Part shown: piece by piece, positions 28,191 through 36,320 of the stretch
Position numbering within the stretch: the first letter of the stretch is position 1
How the letters are laid out: each line of letters begins with the position of its first letter
NCBI GenBank assembly: GCA_040396955.1
Contig: JBBAWX010000015.1
Coordinates: 15,542 to 79,541, forward strand
Source of the DNA: UBA965 sp040396955
GTDB taxonomy: Bacteria > Chloroflexota > Chloroflexia > Chloroflexales > Roseiflexaceae
Length of the DNA: 64,000 bases
Direction of reading: 5' to 3'
Translations under genes and position numbers: made by a program
Notes under the pieces: generated by a model
Seen by the model: the letters and a program-made list of their open reading frames with translations, nothing else
Databases searched by the model: none
Told to the model about the DNA's origin: nothing

Positions 28191-29144
28191 ATGGCGCATT
28201 CTTTGTACGGGCGTGATTTGCTCAAAATGAACGACTTGACGCAGTCCGAAGTCGCAGATTTGTTGACTGCCGGATTGACGTTGAAAGGCCGACTTCGTCG
28301 GGGCGTGCCGCACCCCTTGTTGGCCGGGCAAGTGTTGGCGATGATGTTTTTTAAGCCGTCAACACGGACGCGGAGTGCGTTTGAGGTCGGCATGGTACAA
28401 CTCGGCGGCCATGCCATGTTCCTCAATGCCAACGACATGCAGCTGACCCGTGGTGAGAGCATCGCCGACACGGCACGGGTGCTCGAACGCTACGTGCATC
28501 TCATCATGGCGCGCGTGTTTAGTCACACCACGCTCACCGATATGGCGAATGCGACCCATACCCCCGTCATCAACGGTCTGTGTGACATGCATCACCCCAC
28601 CCAAACACTGGCCGACCTGATGACCATCAAAGAGCAGTTTGGTGGTACTCGTGGTGTACGCGTGGCCTATGTAGGTGACGGCAACAACATGCTCCATTCG
28701 TTGCTCCATGCGGCTCCGCTCGCTGGAATCCACATTGCCGCGGCTACGCCAGCGCAATACGCGCCAGATGCACAGATTGTGGCAGAGGCGCGGGCATTGG
28801 CCACACAGAGCGAAACCGATGTGCTCATTACCACCGACCCCTACGAGGCCGTTGCCCAAGCCGATGTCGTCTACACCGACGTATGGGTGAGCATGGGGCA
28901 ATCGGATGCGGCTGAACGCGTGGCAGCACTGCAGGGGTATCAGGTCAACGATTATTTGATGAGCGCGGCGCGTCCCACCACCAAGTTCATGCATTGTTTG
29001 CCCATGCACCGTGGCGAAGAGGTCACAGCTGCAGTGGCCGATGGGGCACAGTCAATCGTATTTGATCAGGCCGAAAACCGCCTCCATGCGCACAAAGCGG
29101 TACTGGCCATGGTGGGGAGCCGTGAGGCGGCCGATTTGCTCTGA
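28191..29144 (+). CDS. argF: Ornithine carbamoyltransferase
   Basis: 317 residues. It joins ornithine and carbamoyl phosphate to give citrulline. Carbamoyl-phosphate loop 'FFKPSTRTRSAFEVGM' (STRT), 'GLCDMHHPTQTLADLMTI' (HPTQ) and the ornithine-binding 'FMHCLPMHRGEEV' (HCLP) are all present. The ATG at 28191 precedes 'AHSLYGRDLLKMNDL', the expected N terminus; the 50-bp spacer after the NUDIX gene contains no obvious signal. It receives carbamoyl phosphate from CarAB of the same cluster. Confidence 0.97.
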   Translation: MAHSLYGRDLLKMNDLTQSEVADLLTAGLTLKGRLRRGVPHPLLAGQVLAMMFFKPSTRTRSAFEVGMVQLGGHAMFLNANDMQLTRGESIADTARVLERYVHLIMARVFSHTTLTDMANATHTPVINGLCDMHHPTQTLADLMTIKEQFGGTRGVRVAYVGDGNNMLHSLLHAAPLAGIHIAAATPAQYAPDAQIVAEARALATQSETDVLITTDPYEAVAQADVVYTDVWVSMGQSDAAERVAALQGYQVNDYLMSAARPTTKFMHCLPMHRGEEVTAAVADGAQSIVFDQAENRLHAHKAVLAMVGSREAADLL

Positions 29145-29166
29145 CCGCAACGACGAGAGGAACGGC

Positions 29167-31374
29167 ATGGCTTGGTTTCCACCGCTCTGGCGCCGGTGGC
29201 GCACCGTACTGCTGGGAGTAGTGTCGTGGGTGGTCATGTGGCAGCTGATTTGGCTCAGTGTGCCGCAGACCACCCAGGTGACCGCTGCCCAAGACCGGGG
29301 CTTCCGTGATGCCTTCCGTCGCGAAGAATATGCTGGTGGGCAGGCGCGGTGGTTGTCGGCGCAGAGTGTGGTGCAACTGCCGTGGGTGAATCGTACGCAG
29401 GGTATTTTGAGCATCACGTTGACACATGGCCTCATAGCGCGTCTGCCCACACAAACGGTGCAGGTCATGGTCGACGACCGCCACGCCTTTGCGACCACGC
29501 TCACCGAGTGGCAACCACGCACCTACCGTGTATTGGTGGATCTCCCAGTGGTGGCGGATTGGGGCGTACCGGTGCAGGTACACACCAGCGCCACTGTGCG
29601 TGATGATGCGCAACGTGCGCTGGGTGTGCTCTTTCACCGTGCCCAGCTCCAGCCCACGCTGACGGGGAATTGGATGTGGTGGGCGCCGGTGTGGGGTCTC
29701 GTATGGGGGAGTGGCGCACTCTTCGGGCTATTGCTATGGCTTCTTGCCGTGCCACGCCCGGCCGTGGGTGCACTTTTGGTGGCGGTGTTCATCGCGGCAT
29801 GTAGCGCCGGCCTCTGGGCATACCCGCTTGAATTTGCCTCCATCATGCCATGGCTCATGGTGCTGTTGGGGCTGATGCTGGCGTGGTGGGGCATTGGTCG
29901 CGGGCTCGGGTGGCTTCCCCCGCGTGGTCAGATGGTGGCTGGTGAACACGTCCCCGGCTTGGCCGGCCTTGCCCTGCTCGGCCTGCCTGTGTTTCAGCAG
30001 TTCATCGGCTCCGATGGGATCACGATTGCCCCGCAGTGGCAGTACCCCATCATCACGGTGTGGGTGGCACTGGTGCTTCTCGGCGTGGGTGGAGTTGTCA
30101 GGATGTGGGCGCGGTGGCGTGGGCGTGCCGACGTGGCCGCAGGGATTGCCGACTGGGCTGCACCGGTCGTCTTGGCCGTGACTGGTGTGTGGGCCACAGT
30201 GCCCCGTGCTACTGGCATGTTTGGGCGGGTTAGTTCCGATTTCAACGTGTGGGTGATTGCGGCCCGTGATTGGCTTGAGCGCGGCTCGTGCTACGTGGTC
30301 AGCGACATCGCCGCCGATCTGTTCGGCTACATCTACAAGTATCCTCCCACCTACTGCCTCGTGTTTGTGCCGCTGAGTGGTTTTAGCACCGCCACACTCA
30401 TTGACGCCTATCGTTGGCTTGATCTCGTGTTGATTGTGGCAGTGGTGCTCTGGTGGGTGTCCCTGCAACCGGTGTCGCATCGCTGGTGGTGGGCGGTGAC
30501 GTTGGCCATCACCCTCAACTATGCACCACTCGTTGATACACTGATGCTTGCGCAAATAGATGTCGTGGTATTGGCATGTGTGGTGTGCTTGTACTGGTGC
30601 ATCCGCACCCAGCGCGATGCTACCGCTGGGGTCATCATTGCGGCGCTGGCATCGCTCAAGCTCTATCCGGTGATTTTTTTGGGGTACTGGGTCGGGCAGT
30701 GGCGTTGGCGCGCCTTCTGGGCCTTCTGGGTGGCCCTACTGGGCATCAACGGGGCAACTGCCCTCATCCTCGGTTGGCGTGAATACGTGACCTTCGTATT
30801 TGAGGTCATCCCACTCATTGGTGGCACCACCGCGTGGCGTGACAACCAGAGCATGTACGCCATTGTGGCGCGGGCAGCCGGTGATTTGACGCAGCTCGGG
30901 CCGTTTGAGCATCCATGGTTGTACCAGGCAACCACAGTGGTGGCGTTGGCCATGGGGCTGAGCCTTGCGGTGATGCAGTTTCGGCAGTATCACGACGAAC
31001 CGTCGGTGTCGGCCGTGCAGTTGGGTGGATTGGTGCTCTGGAGCGCCTTTGCGATTCCAGTGGCGTGGCCCGACTATTTCGTGCCCGTGTTGCTCCTGTG
31101 GTGGGGCATCGTTGCGGTGATGCGCGAGCGGTCTGTGCCGCCCTGGTTGGTGGCTCTTGTCGCGATAAGTTTTGCGGGGATTGCCTTTGGCAACGCCATG
31201 AGTTTTATTTACGATCTCGATGTCGGCATCATTGAGCCCCTCTTGGTCTCCCACAAAGCGTACGCCGGTGTGTTGCTGTATGTGGTGACCATGGTTGTTT
31301 TTTGGCAGATCCCGCACGGGGCTTGGCACCCGCGCTGGCATGCATGGTTTGTGAGGCTCTGGCAGCGCAGATAA
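29167..31374 (+). CDS. GT87-like polytopic membrane glycosyltransferase
   Basis: 735 residues. An N-terminal membrane anchor (about residues 13-31) precedes a soluble domain to residue ~150, followed by more than ten hydrophobic helices. The block 'IYKYPPTYCLVFVPLSGF' matches the YxYPP motif of GT87/DUF2029 enzymes (PimE-like mannosyltransferases that use polyprenyl-phosphate sugars). The ATG at 29167 follows GAGAGG, 22 bp after argF; upstream in-frame starts lie inside argF. It is the last gene of the arginine operon and is followed by a 17-bp-stem hairpin. The N-terminal soluble part is unusual for GT87 and was not recognised. Confidence 0.8.
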   Translation: MAWFPPLWRRWRTVLLGVVSWVVMWQLIWLSVPQTTQVTAAQDRGFRDAFRREEYAGGQARWLSAQSVVQLPWVNRTQGILSITLTHGLIARLPTQTVQVMVDDRHAFATTLTEWQPRTYRVLVDLPVVADWGVPVQVHTSATVRDDAQRALGVLFHRAQLQPTLTGNWMWWAPVWGLVWGSGALFGLLLWLLAVPRPAVGALLVAVFIAACSAGLWAYPLEFASIMPWLMVLLGLMLAWWGIGRGLGWLPPRGQMVAGEHVPGLAGLALLGLPVFQQFIGSDGITIAPQWQYPIITVWVALVLLGVGGVVRMWARWRGRADVAAGIADWAAPVVLAVTGVWATVPRATGMFGRVSSDFNVWVIAARDWLERGSCYVVSDIAADLFGYIYKYPPTYCLVFVPLSGFSTATLIDAYRWLDLVLIVAVVLWWVSLQPVSHRWWWAVTLAITLNYAPLVDTLMLAQIDVVVLACVVCLYWCIRTQRDATAGVIIAALASLKLYPVIFLGYWVGQWRWRAFWAFWVALLGINGATALILGWREYVTFVFEVIPLIGGTTAWRDNQSMYAIVARAAGDLTQLGPFEHPWLYQATTVVALAMGLSLAVMQFRQYHDEPSVSAVQLGGLVLWSAFAIPVAWPDYFVPVLLLWWGIVAVMRERSVPPWLVALVAISFAGIAFGNAMSFIYDLDVGIIEPLLVSHKAYAGVLLYVVTMVVFWQIPHGAWHPRWHAWFVRLWQRR

Positions 31375-31400
31375 CTCCGCTCTGTATCATTGCTCATATG

Positions 31401-31443
31401 CCAATCACCCCCACCGGTGCTGAGCGCCGGTGGGGGTGATTGG
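31401..31443. terminator. Convergent terminator hairpin between the arg operon and nuo
   Basis: CCAATCACCCCCACCGG (31401-31417) pairs perfectly with CCGGTGGGGGTGATTGG (31427-31443) around a 9-nt loop. It sits 26 bp after the GT87 stop and 20 bp after nuoE on the other strand. No U-tract, but a 17-bp GC-rich stem would serve both directions. Confidence 0.7.
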
Positions 31444-31463
31444 TGCGTAGGTCGCTTTGCGGA

Positions 31464-31988
31464 TTAGAGATCGGCTTGGCGCCCAGAGATACTGATGCGG
31501 TCGTTGTTGGCGACCCGGGTGCGGAGCTGGTCAAGCAGGGCGTCGATTTTTTCGGCGGTATCGAGGTTGCCGTGGTAATCGAGGTTGGCCTGCAATATGG
31601 GCGCCTTGTCACAGGCGGCGAGGCACTTGACGCGTTGCAGGGTGAAAATCCCGTCGGCGGTGGTTTCTTCGCTGTGGATGCCAAGGCGCTGTTGCAGGGT
31701 GGAGATGAGATCTTCGGCCCCACAAAAAGCACACGGAATGTCGTCACAGACTTGAAGCACCATTTTGCCCACTTTGTCGTCGTAGAGCAAGGTATAAAAG
31801 CCGACCACCTCAAAGACATCGGTGGGTGGCACATCAATGATCTGAGCGACCTCACGGATGGCCTCATCGGTCAGGCGTCCGTAGGTGTCTTGGGCGATGT
31901 AGAGGAGTGCCAATATCGCACTCCGCTTTTGTGGGTAGCGGGCCAAGATTGCATCGATTTCGGCGCCGTGTTGTTGACGAAGTGACAT
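31464..31988 (-). CDS. nuoE: NADH-quinone oxidoreductase subunit E
   Basis: 174 residues, the 24-kDa subunit of complex I with a thioredoxin-like fold and a [2Fe-2S] cluster. Ligands are Cys81 and Cys86 ('CDDIPC'), and Cys122 and Cys126 ('CLAAC'), in the expected spacing. It is the last gene of a nuoABCDE set; nuoF, which normally follows and binds NADH, is absent here, so the rest of complex I is encoded elsewhere. It lies 35 bp after nuoD. Confidence 0.95.
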   Translation of the reverse strand: MSLRQQHGAEIDAILARYPQKRSAILALLYIAQDTYGRLTDEAIREVAQIIDVPPTDVFEVVGFYTLLYDDKVGKMVLQVCDDIPCAFCGAEDLISTLQQRLGIHSEETTADGIFTLQRVKCLAACDKAPILQANLDYHGNLDTAEKIDALLDQLRTRVANNDRISISGRQADL

Positions 31989-32023
31989 GCGATTGTCCTA
32001 CATTGAGAGCGACACAATGCCGC

Positions 32024-33268
32024 TTAGCGATCCACTTCTCCGAGTACTGGGTCCATCGAGGCAATCAGGGCGACCAAGTCAGCCACGAGTTGTCCTTTGG
32101 CCATGTGCGGCAGGGCTTGTAAGTTGATGAACGACGGGGTGCGCAGGTGGACGCGATACGGCTTGGGGCCACCATCGCTGACGATGTAGGTGGCCAGCTC
32201 ACCGCGCGGCGACTCGATGGCGGCGATGGCGTCACCACGGGGTGGCTTGAAGCCTTCAGTCCACAGCTTAAAGTGGTGAATCAGTGATTCCATGCTGTGG
32301 GTGATTTCGGTCTTGGGCGGCGGTGCGATTTTGCGGTCGTTGGTCACAAACGCGCCCGGGCCAATATCTTTGAGTCGTTGCCACGCTTGTCGCGCAATTT
32401 TGACGCTTTCGCGCATTTCAGCGACGCGCACCAAGTAGCGGTCGTAGATGTCGCCATTGCTGGCAATAGGCACTGCGAAATCGTAGGTCTCATAGCCGCA
32501 GTAGGGCATGTCTTTGCGCAAATCCCAGTCGATGCCAGTGGCGCGCAGGCCGGGGCCAGTGTAGCCGTACTGGATGGCAGCTGCGCTGTCGATGGCGCCG
32601 ATGCCGATGGTGCGCTCTTGCCAGATGGTGTTGTTGGTGAGCAGGTCTTCGTATTCGTCGATGCGCCCGGGCATGATGTCGAGCAGGGCCTTGACGGTCG
32701 GCAAAAAGTCGCCGGGCAGGTCGTAGGCCAGGCCGCCGACGCGGAAGTAACTGGTCATCATGCGTGCGCCCGAGACCATTTCGAAGATGTCGAGGATTTG
32801 CTCACGCTCGCGGAACCCGTACAAAAACACACTCATGGCGGCTAGGTCGAGTGCATGGGTGCCTAGCCACACGAGATGGCTCGAGATGCGTTGGAGCTCA
32901 ACGAGCAGTACGCGGGCTACGGTGGCACGCTCCGGCACGTCGCATCCGAGCAACTTTTCTACCGCCAAGACGTAGCTCAAGTTGTTGGAAAGGGGTGCGA
33001 GGTAATCGGTGCGGTCGGTCATGACCACCGCTTGCTGGTAGGTCTTGAATTCCATGTTCTTTTCGATGCCGGTGTGCAAAAAACCGACATCGGGCGCCAC
33101 ATTGACGACCGTTTCGCCGTCGAGCTCGACGACGAGGCGCAACACGCCGTGGGTACTGGGGTGGTGTGGGCCCATGTTCAGCACCATGGTCTCGGTTTTG
33201 CCAGCCAAGGCGGGAGCCGTAATGCTCCTAGGGGATGGTACCGACAAGGTGCGGTCAATCGTTGTCAT
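32024..33268 (-). CDS. nuoD: NADH-quinone oxidoreductase subunit D
   Basis: 414 residues, the 49-kDa quinone-site subunit. Diagnostic stretches are 'NMGPHHPSTHGVLRLVVELD' (HxxxH near the quinone), 'DVGFLHTGIEKNME', 'RISSHLVWLGTHALDLAAM' and the C-terminal 'ADLVALIASMDPVLGEVDR', which is the expected family end. The first ~25 residues are variable. It lies 18 bp after nuoC. Confidence 0.96.
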   Translation of the reverse strand: MTTIDRTLSVPSPRSITAPALAGKTETMVLNMGPHHPSTHGVLRLVVELDGETVVNVAPDVGFLHTGIEKNMEFKTYQQAVVMTDRTDYLAPLSNNLSYVLAVEKLLGCDVPERATVARVLLVELQRISSHLVWLGTHALDLAAMSVFLYGFREREQILDIFEMVSGARMMTSYFRVGGLAYDLPGDFLPTVKALLDIMPGRIDEYEDLLTNNTIWQERTIGIGAIDSAAAIQYGYTGPGLRATGIDWDLRKDMPYCGYETYDFAVPIASNGDIYDRYLVRVAEMRESVKIARQAWQRLKDIGPGAFVTNDRKIAPPPKTEITHSMESLIHHFKLWTEGFKPPRGDAIAAIESPRGELATYIVSDGGPKPYRVHLRTPSFINLQALPHMAKGQLVADLVALIASMDPVLGEVDR

Positions 33269-33286
33269 AGTTCCCTCTTCGGCCTG

Positions 33287-33811
33287 TTATTCTTGGGCAA
33301 AGGGTTTGCGAGCATAAATCTGCTCGTCGTTGATGGAGAAGGCGACTTCCTCGTATCCGAGGGGGACATCTTTGCGTTGTGGATGACCATTCCAATCATC
33401 GGGCATCAAGATGCGCTCTAAGTTGGGGTGACCATCAAAAATGAAGCCGAACATGTCGTAGGCTTCGCGTTCTTGATAGTTGGCGGTCTGCCATACCCCG
33501 GTGAGCGTGGGCAGATGCAAGTTGGTATCAGGCACGCCTACTTTTAGGCAGATGCGCTGACGATGGGTCATCGACAGCAGGTGATAGACCACCTCGAAGC
33601 GCGGTGTGCGCCCTAAGTAGTCGACGCCGCACAGGTTCTCAAGGAAGGCGAAGGCCAATTCTTCGTCGTCGCGTAGCCAAAGAGCGACATCGGCAATGCG
33701 ATTGCTGGCAACATGGAAAACCGATTCACCGCTCCGCATGGCTGGTGCGCTGGTGACTGCGTCGCCAAAGGCGGCTTGCAAACGCGCAAGCAAGGTCTCG
33801 TGATCAATCAT
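33287..33811 (-). CDS. nuoC: NADH-quinone oxidoreductase subunit C
   Basis: 174 residues, the 30-kDa subunit of the peripheral arm. 'CGVDYLGRTPRFEVVYHLLS' and 'YQEREAYDMFGFIFDGHPNL' followed by 'ERILMPDDWNGHPQRKDVPL' are the standard family blocks. It is a separate gene rather than a nuoCD fusion. It starts 15 bp after nuoB. Confidence 0.95.
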   Translation of the reverse strand: MIDHETLLARLQAAFGDAVTSAPAMRSGESVFHVASNRIADVALWLRDDEELAFAFLENLCGVDYLGRTPRFEVVYHLLSMTHRQRICLKVGVPDTNLHLPTLTGVWQTANYQEREAYDMFGFIFDGHPNLERILMPDDWNGHPQRKDVPLGYEEVAFSINDEQIYARKPFAQE

Positions 33812-33826
33812 TGCTCTGTGCCTTGT

Positions 33827-34333
33827 CTACACGTGGATGGGGGCGCGTTCGTGCAACGTCCCATCCAACTTCATGCGCTCTACCTTCTTGTGGAGCTGTA
33901 CGATGCCGTCAATTAACGCTTCGGGGCGTGGCGGGCAACCGGCCACATAGACATCGACCGGGATGACCTCGTCGACGCCCTGCACAATGGCGTAGTTGTT
34001 GAACACCCCGCCACATGAGGCGCAGTCACCCATGGCAATAACCCACTTCGGCTCCGACATCTGGTCGTACAGACGCCGAATGACCGGGGCCATTTTGCGT
34101 GATACGCGTCCGGCTACGATGATGAGATCGGCTTGGCGCGGTGAAGCGCGGTTAATCTCCATGCCGAAGCGCGACAAGTCGTAATTGGCACCTTGCGCAC
34201 TCATCATCTCGATGGCACAGCAGGCCAAACCGAAGAGCAACGGCCACATGGCGTTGGTGCGACCCCAGTTGACGACGGTTTCCAGTGATGTGGTGACGAC
34301 TCCAAGATCGCCGGCTTTGGTCTCTAATCCCAT
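33827..34333 (-). CDS. nuoB: NADH-quinone oxidoreductase subunit B
   Basis: 168 residues, PSST subunit holding the N2 [4Fe-4S] cluster. Ligands Cys38-Cys39 ('GLACCAIEMM'), Cys104 ('GDCASCGG') and Cys133 ('AGCPPRPEAL') are all present. The start ATG overlaps the nuoA end by 10 bp, which implies coupled translation. Confidence 0.96.
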   Translation of the reverse strand: MGLETKAGDLGVVTTSLETVVNWGRTNAMWPLLFGLACCAIEMMSAQGANYDLSRFGMEINRASPRQADLIIVAGRVSRKMAPVIRRLYDQMSEPKWVIAMGDCASCGGVFNNYAIVQGVDEVIPVDVYVAGCPPRPEALIDGIVQLHKKVERMKLDGTLHERAPIHV

Positions 34334-34680
34334 GTGAGCGCTCCCTTTTTCAACTCATAAACGAGACCGACCAACAACACCAACAAAAAGAGCCCCATGG
34401 CGTAGAGGCCGGGGACGCCGAGGTCGCGGTAGACCAAGGCGTACGGAAAGAAAAAGATGACTTCAATGTCGAACAAAATAAAGCTCATGGCCACCAAGTT
34501 GAACTTGATGGGGAAGCGCGTCATCGCTTCACCGATAGGCTCCATGCCTGACTCATACGGCGCAAGCTTGCGCACTGTCGGCTTTTGGGGGCCGAGAAAG
34601 CGCGATAGTGTGATTACAAACACTGCAATGAATGCAGCAATGCCAAACATCGCGAGAATGGCTGCATAAGAACCGAGCAT
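34324..34680 (-). CDS. nuoA: NADH-quinone oxidoreductase subunit A
   Basis: 118 residues with three membrane helices. 'KLAPYESGMEPIGEAMTRFP' is the conserved TM1-2 loop with the redox-switch cysteine region (here Ser in place of Cys, as in many bacteria), and 'MSFILFDIEVIFFFPYALVY' is the second helix. The ATG at 34680 follows GAGG; the frame also reads upstream through the promoter, which is unlikely to be translated. It is the first gene of the operon under the promoter at 34733. Confidence 0.95.
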   Translation of the reverse strand: MLGSYAAILAMFGIAAFIAVFVITLSRFLGPQKPTVRKLAPYESGMEPIGEAMTRFPIKFNLVAMSFILFDIEVIFFFPYALVYRDLGVPGLYAMGLFLLVLLVGLVYELKKGALTWD

Positions 34681-34732
34681 GGCATATCCTCGATAAACTG
34701 GATCGGACGTTGAGCGGTTTTTCCTCGCCGTT

Positions 34733-34760
34733 ATTATAAGCGACTTAAGGATTGTGTCAA
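34733..34760 (-). promoter_or_regulatory. Consensus sigma-70 promoter of nuoABCDE
   Basis: Perfect TTGACA (34760-34755) and TATAAT (34738-34733) on the minus strand with a 16-bp spacer. The start would be near 34726, giving a ~46-nt leader. Confidence 0.88.
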
Positions 34761-34785
34761 GAAGAACAAAGTCATGAGATTCCTG

Positions 34786-34794
34786 TGCTATAAT
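34786..34794 (+). promoter_or_regulatory. Extended -10 promoter of icd
   Basis: TGCTATAAT, a perfect extended -10 element; no good -35 at 17 bp. The start is near 34801, leaving a leader of about 87 nt that includes the palindrome at 34844-34858. It diverges from the nuo promoter with only 25 bp between them. Confidence 0.75.
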
Positions 34795-34843
34795 GGCGCA
34801 CAATTGACTGCGTTCGCTCGTTTGTGTTTGTGTACCCTTCATT

Positions 34844-34858
34844 CACACGAATCGTGTG
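34844..34858. promoter_or_regulatory. Perfect palindrome in the icd leader
   Basis: CACACGA, one central A, then TCGTGTG. It lies about 45 nt after the predicted icd start and 30 nt before the ATG. A one-base centre suits a DNA operator better than an RNA hairpin. The binding protein is unknown. Confidence 0.4.
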
Positions 34859-34887
34859 GACGATGTTTGTTGTATGAGGCAAAACGC

Positions 34888-36240
34888 ATGAGTACTGTGT
34901 CCCAGTATCGCGCCCAAAAGGGTGCAACCATCTCCATCCAAAACGGCAAATTGATGGTGCCGAATAATCCGGTCATCCCCTTCGTAGAGGGTGACGGTAC
35001 CGGTCCCGACATCTGGCGGGCCAGCGTGCGCATTTTTGATGCGGCGGTCGCCAAAGCCTACAACGGCACGCGCCAAATCGAATGGCTCGAAGTGTTGGCC
35101 GGGGAGAAAGCCTTCAACGAGACGGGGAACTGGTTGCCGGAAGCCACGGTTGAGGCGTTCCAGCATTACCTCGTCGGCATCAAGGGCCCCTTGACGACTC
35201 CGGTCGGCAAAGGGATCCGGAGCTTGAATGTAGCACTCCGACAAATGCTTGATTTGTACGTCTGTTTGCGCCCAGTGCGGTGGTTTACGGGTGTGCCCTC
35301 ACCGGTGCGGCACCCCGAAAAAGTCGACATGGTCATCTTCCGGGAAAACACCGAAGACATCTACGCCGGCATCGAGTATGTGGGTGGATCACCAGAGGCA
35401 GCCAAGTTGCTCGACTTCATGCGTGAGCACTTCCCCAAAGACTATGCCAAGATTCGCTTCGGGAGCAGCGAAAAGACCGCCGAGTTCAACGGCATGATTG
35501 GCCGGAGCAACGACGTGGTCGAGGTCGGTATCGGTATCAAGCCGGTCAGTCGCACCGGTTCTGAGCGCTTGATTCGCTCGGCCATCGAATACGCCTTGGA
35601 GCACAAGCGCCGCAACGTGACGTTAGTGCACAAGGGCAACATCATGAAATTCACGGAGGGCGGTTTCCTCGATTGGGGCTATGAGCTCGCTGAGCGTGAA
35701 TTCGGTGACCGCGTCTACACGTGGGCCCAGTGGGAGCGCACCAAGCAGGCCAAAGGCGAGGCTGAGGCCAATGCCGAGCAAAAAGCGGCGTTGGCTGGTG
35801 GCAAAATCTTGGTCAAAGACGCCATTGCTGACATCACACTTCAGCAGGTGCTAACGCGCCCCGAAGACTTCGACGTCATCGCCACTCTCAACCTCAACGG
35901 CGACTACCTCAGTGATGCACTTGCGGCTCAGGTTGGTGGTATCGGGATTGCACCGGGAGGCAACATCAACTACGTGACCGGGCACGCCATCTTTGAGGCG
36001 ACCCACGGCACGGCACCCAAGTACGCCAACCTCGACAAGGTGAACCCATGTAGTGTGGTGCTCAGCGGCGACATGATGCTCCGGCACATGGGCTGGCACG
36101 AAGCTGCCGACATGATTATCAGCGCCATCGAGAAGACGATCGGCGACAAAGTGGTCACCTACGACTTTGCCCGTCTGATGGACGGAGCTCGTGAAGTCAA
36201 GACCTCGGAATTTGCTGACGCAGTCATCGCCAACATGTAG
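34888..36240 (+). CDS. icd: Isocitrate dehydrogenase (NADP type)
   Basis: 450 residues. It oxidises isocitrate to 2-oxoglutarate in the TCA cycle, feeding glutamate and so arginine synthesis. Motifs: 'IPFVEGDGTGPDIWRASVRI', the substrate loop 'GKGIRSLNVALRQMLDLYVC' with the regulatory Ser, 'VDMVIFRENTEDIYAGIEYV', catalytic Lys/Tyr region 'VHKGNIMKFTEGGF', and 'TLNLNGDYLSDALAAQVGGI'. The ATG at 34888 follows GAGG; the frame extends upstream across the promoter but not convincingly. A clear terminator follows, so the gene is monocistronic. Confidence 0.95.
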   Translation: MSTVSQYRAQKGATISIQNGKLMVPNNPVIPFVEGDGTGPDIWRASVRIFDAAVAKAYNGTRQIEWLEVLAGEKAFNETGNWLPEATVEAFQHYLVGIKGPLTTPVGKGIRSLNVALRQMLDLYVCLRPVRWFTGVPSPVRHPEKVDMVIFRENTEDIYAGIEYVGGSPEAAKLLDFMREHFPKDYAKIRFGSSEKTAEFNGMIGRSNDVVEVGIGIKPVSRTGSERLIRSAIEYALEHKRRNVTLVHKGNIMKFTEGGFLDWGYELAEREFGDRVYTWAQWERTKQAKGEAEANAEQKAALAGGKILVKDAIADITLQQVLTRPEDFDVIATLNLNGDYLSDALAAQVGGIGIAPGGNINYVTGHAIFEATHGTAPKYANLDKVNPCSVVLSGDMMLRHMGWHEAADMIISAIEKTIGDKVVTYDFARLMDGAREVKTSEFADAVIANM

Positions 36241-36257
36241 TCTGCCGACGGTCACGT

Positions 36258-36298
36258 GAGGCATAGCCGTGCTAGAATACGGCTATGCCTCGTTTTTT
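36258..36298 (+). terminator. Intrinsic terminator after icd
   Basis: GAGGCATAGCCGT (36258-36270) pairs perfectly with ACGGCTATGCCTC (36279-36291), 8-nt loop, then TTTTTT (36293-36298). A textbook Rho-independent terminator. Confidence 0.95.
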
Positions 36299-36320
36299 GT
36301 ACGTTTGTAGGATGACCCTC

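Noticed and set aside
36285..36320. Upstream start for the large membrane protein
   Set aside because: The ATG at 36285 lies inside the 3' arm of the icd terminator hairpin, so it would not be on the gene's own transcript in a usable form.
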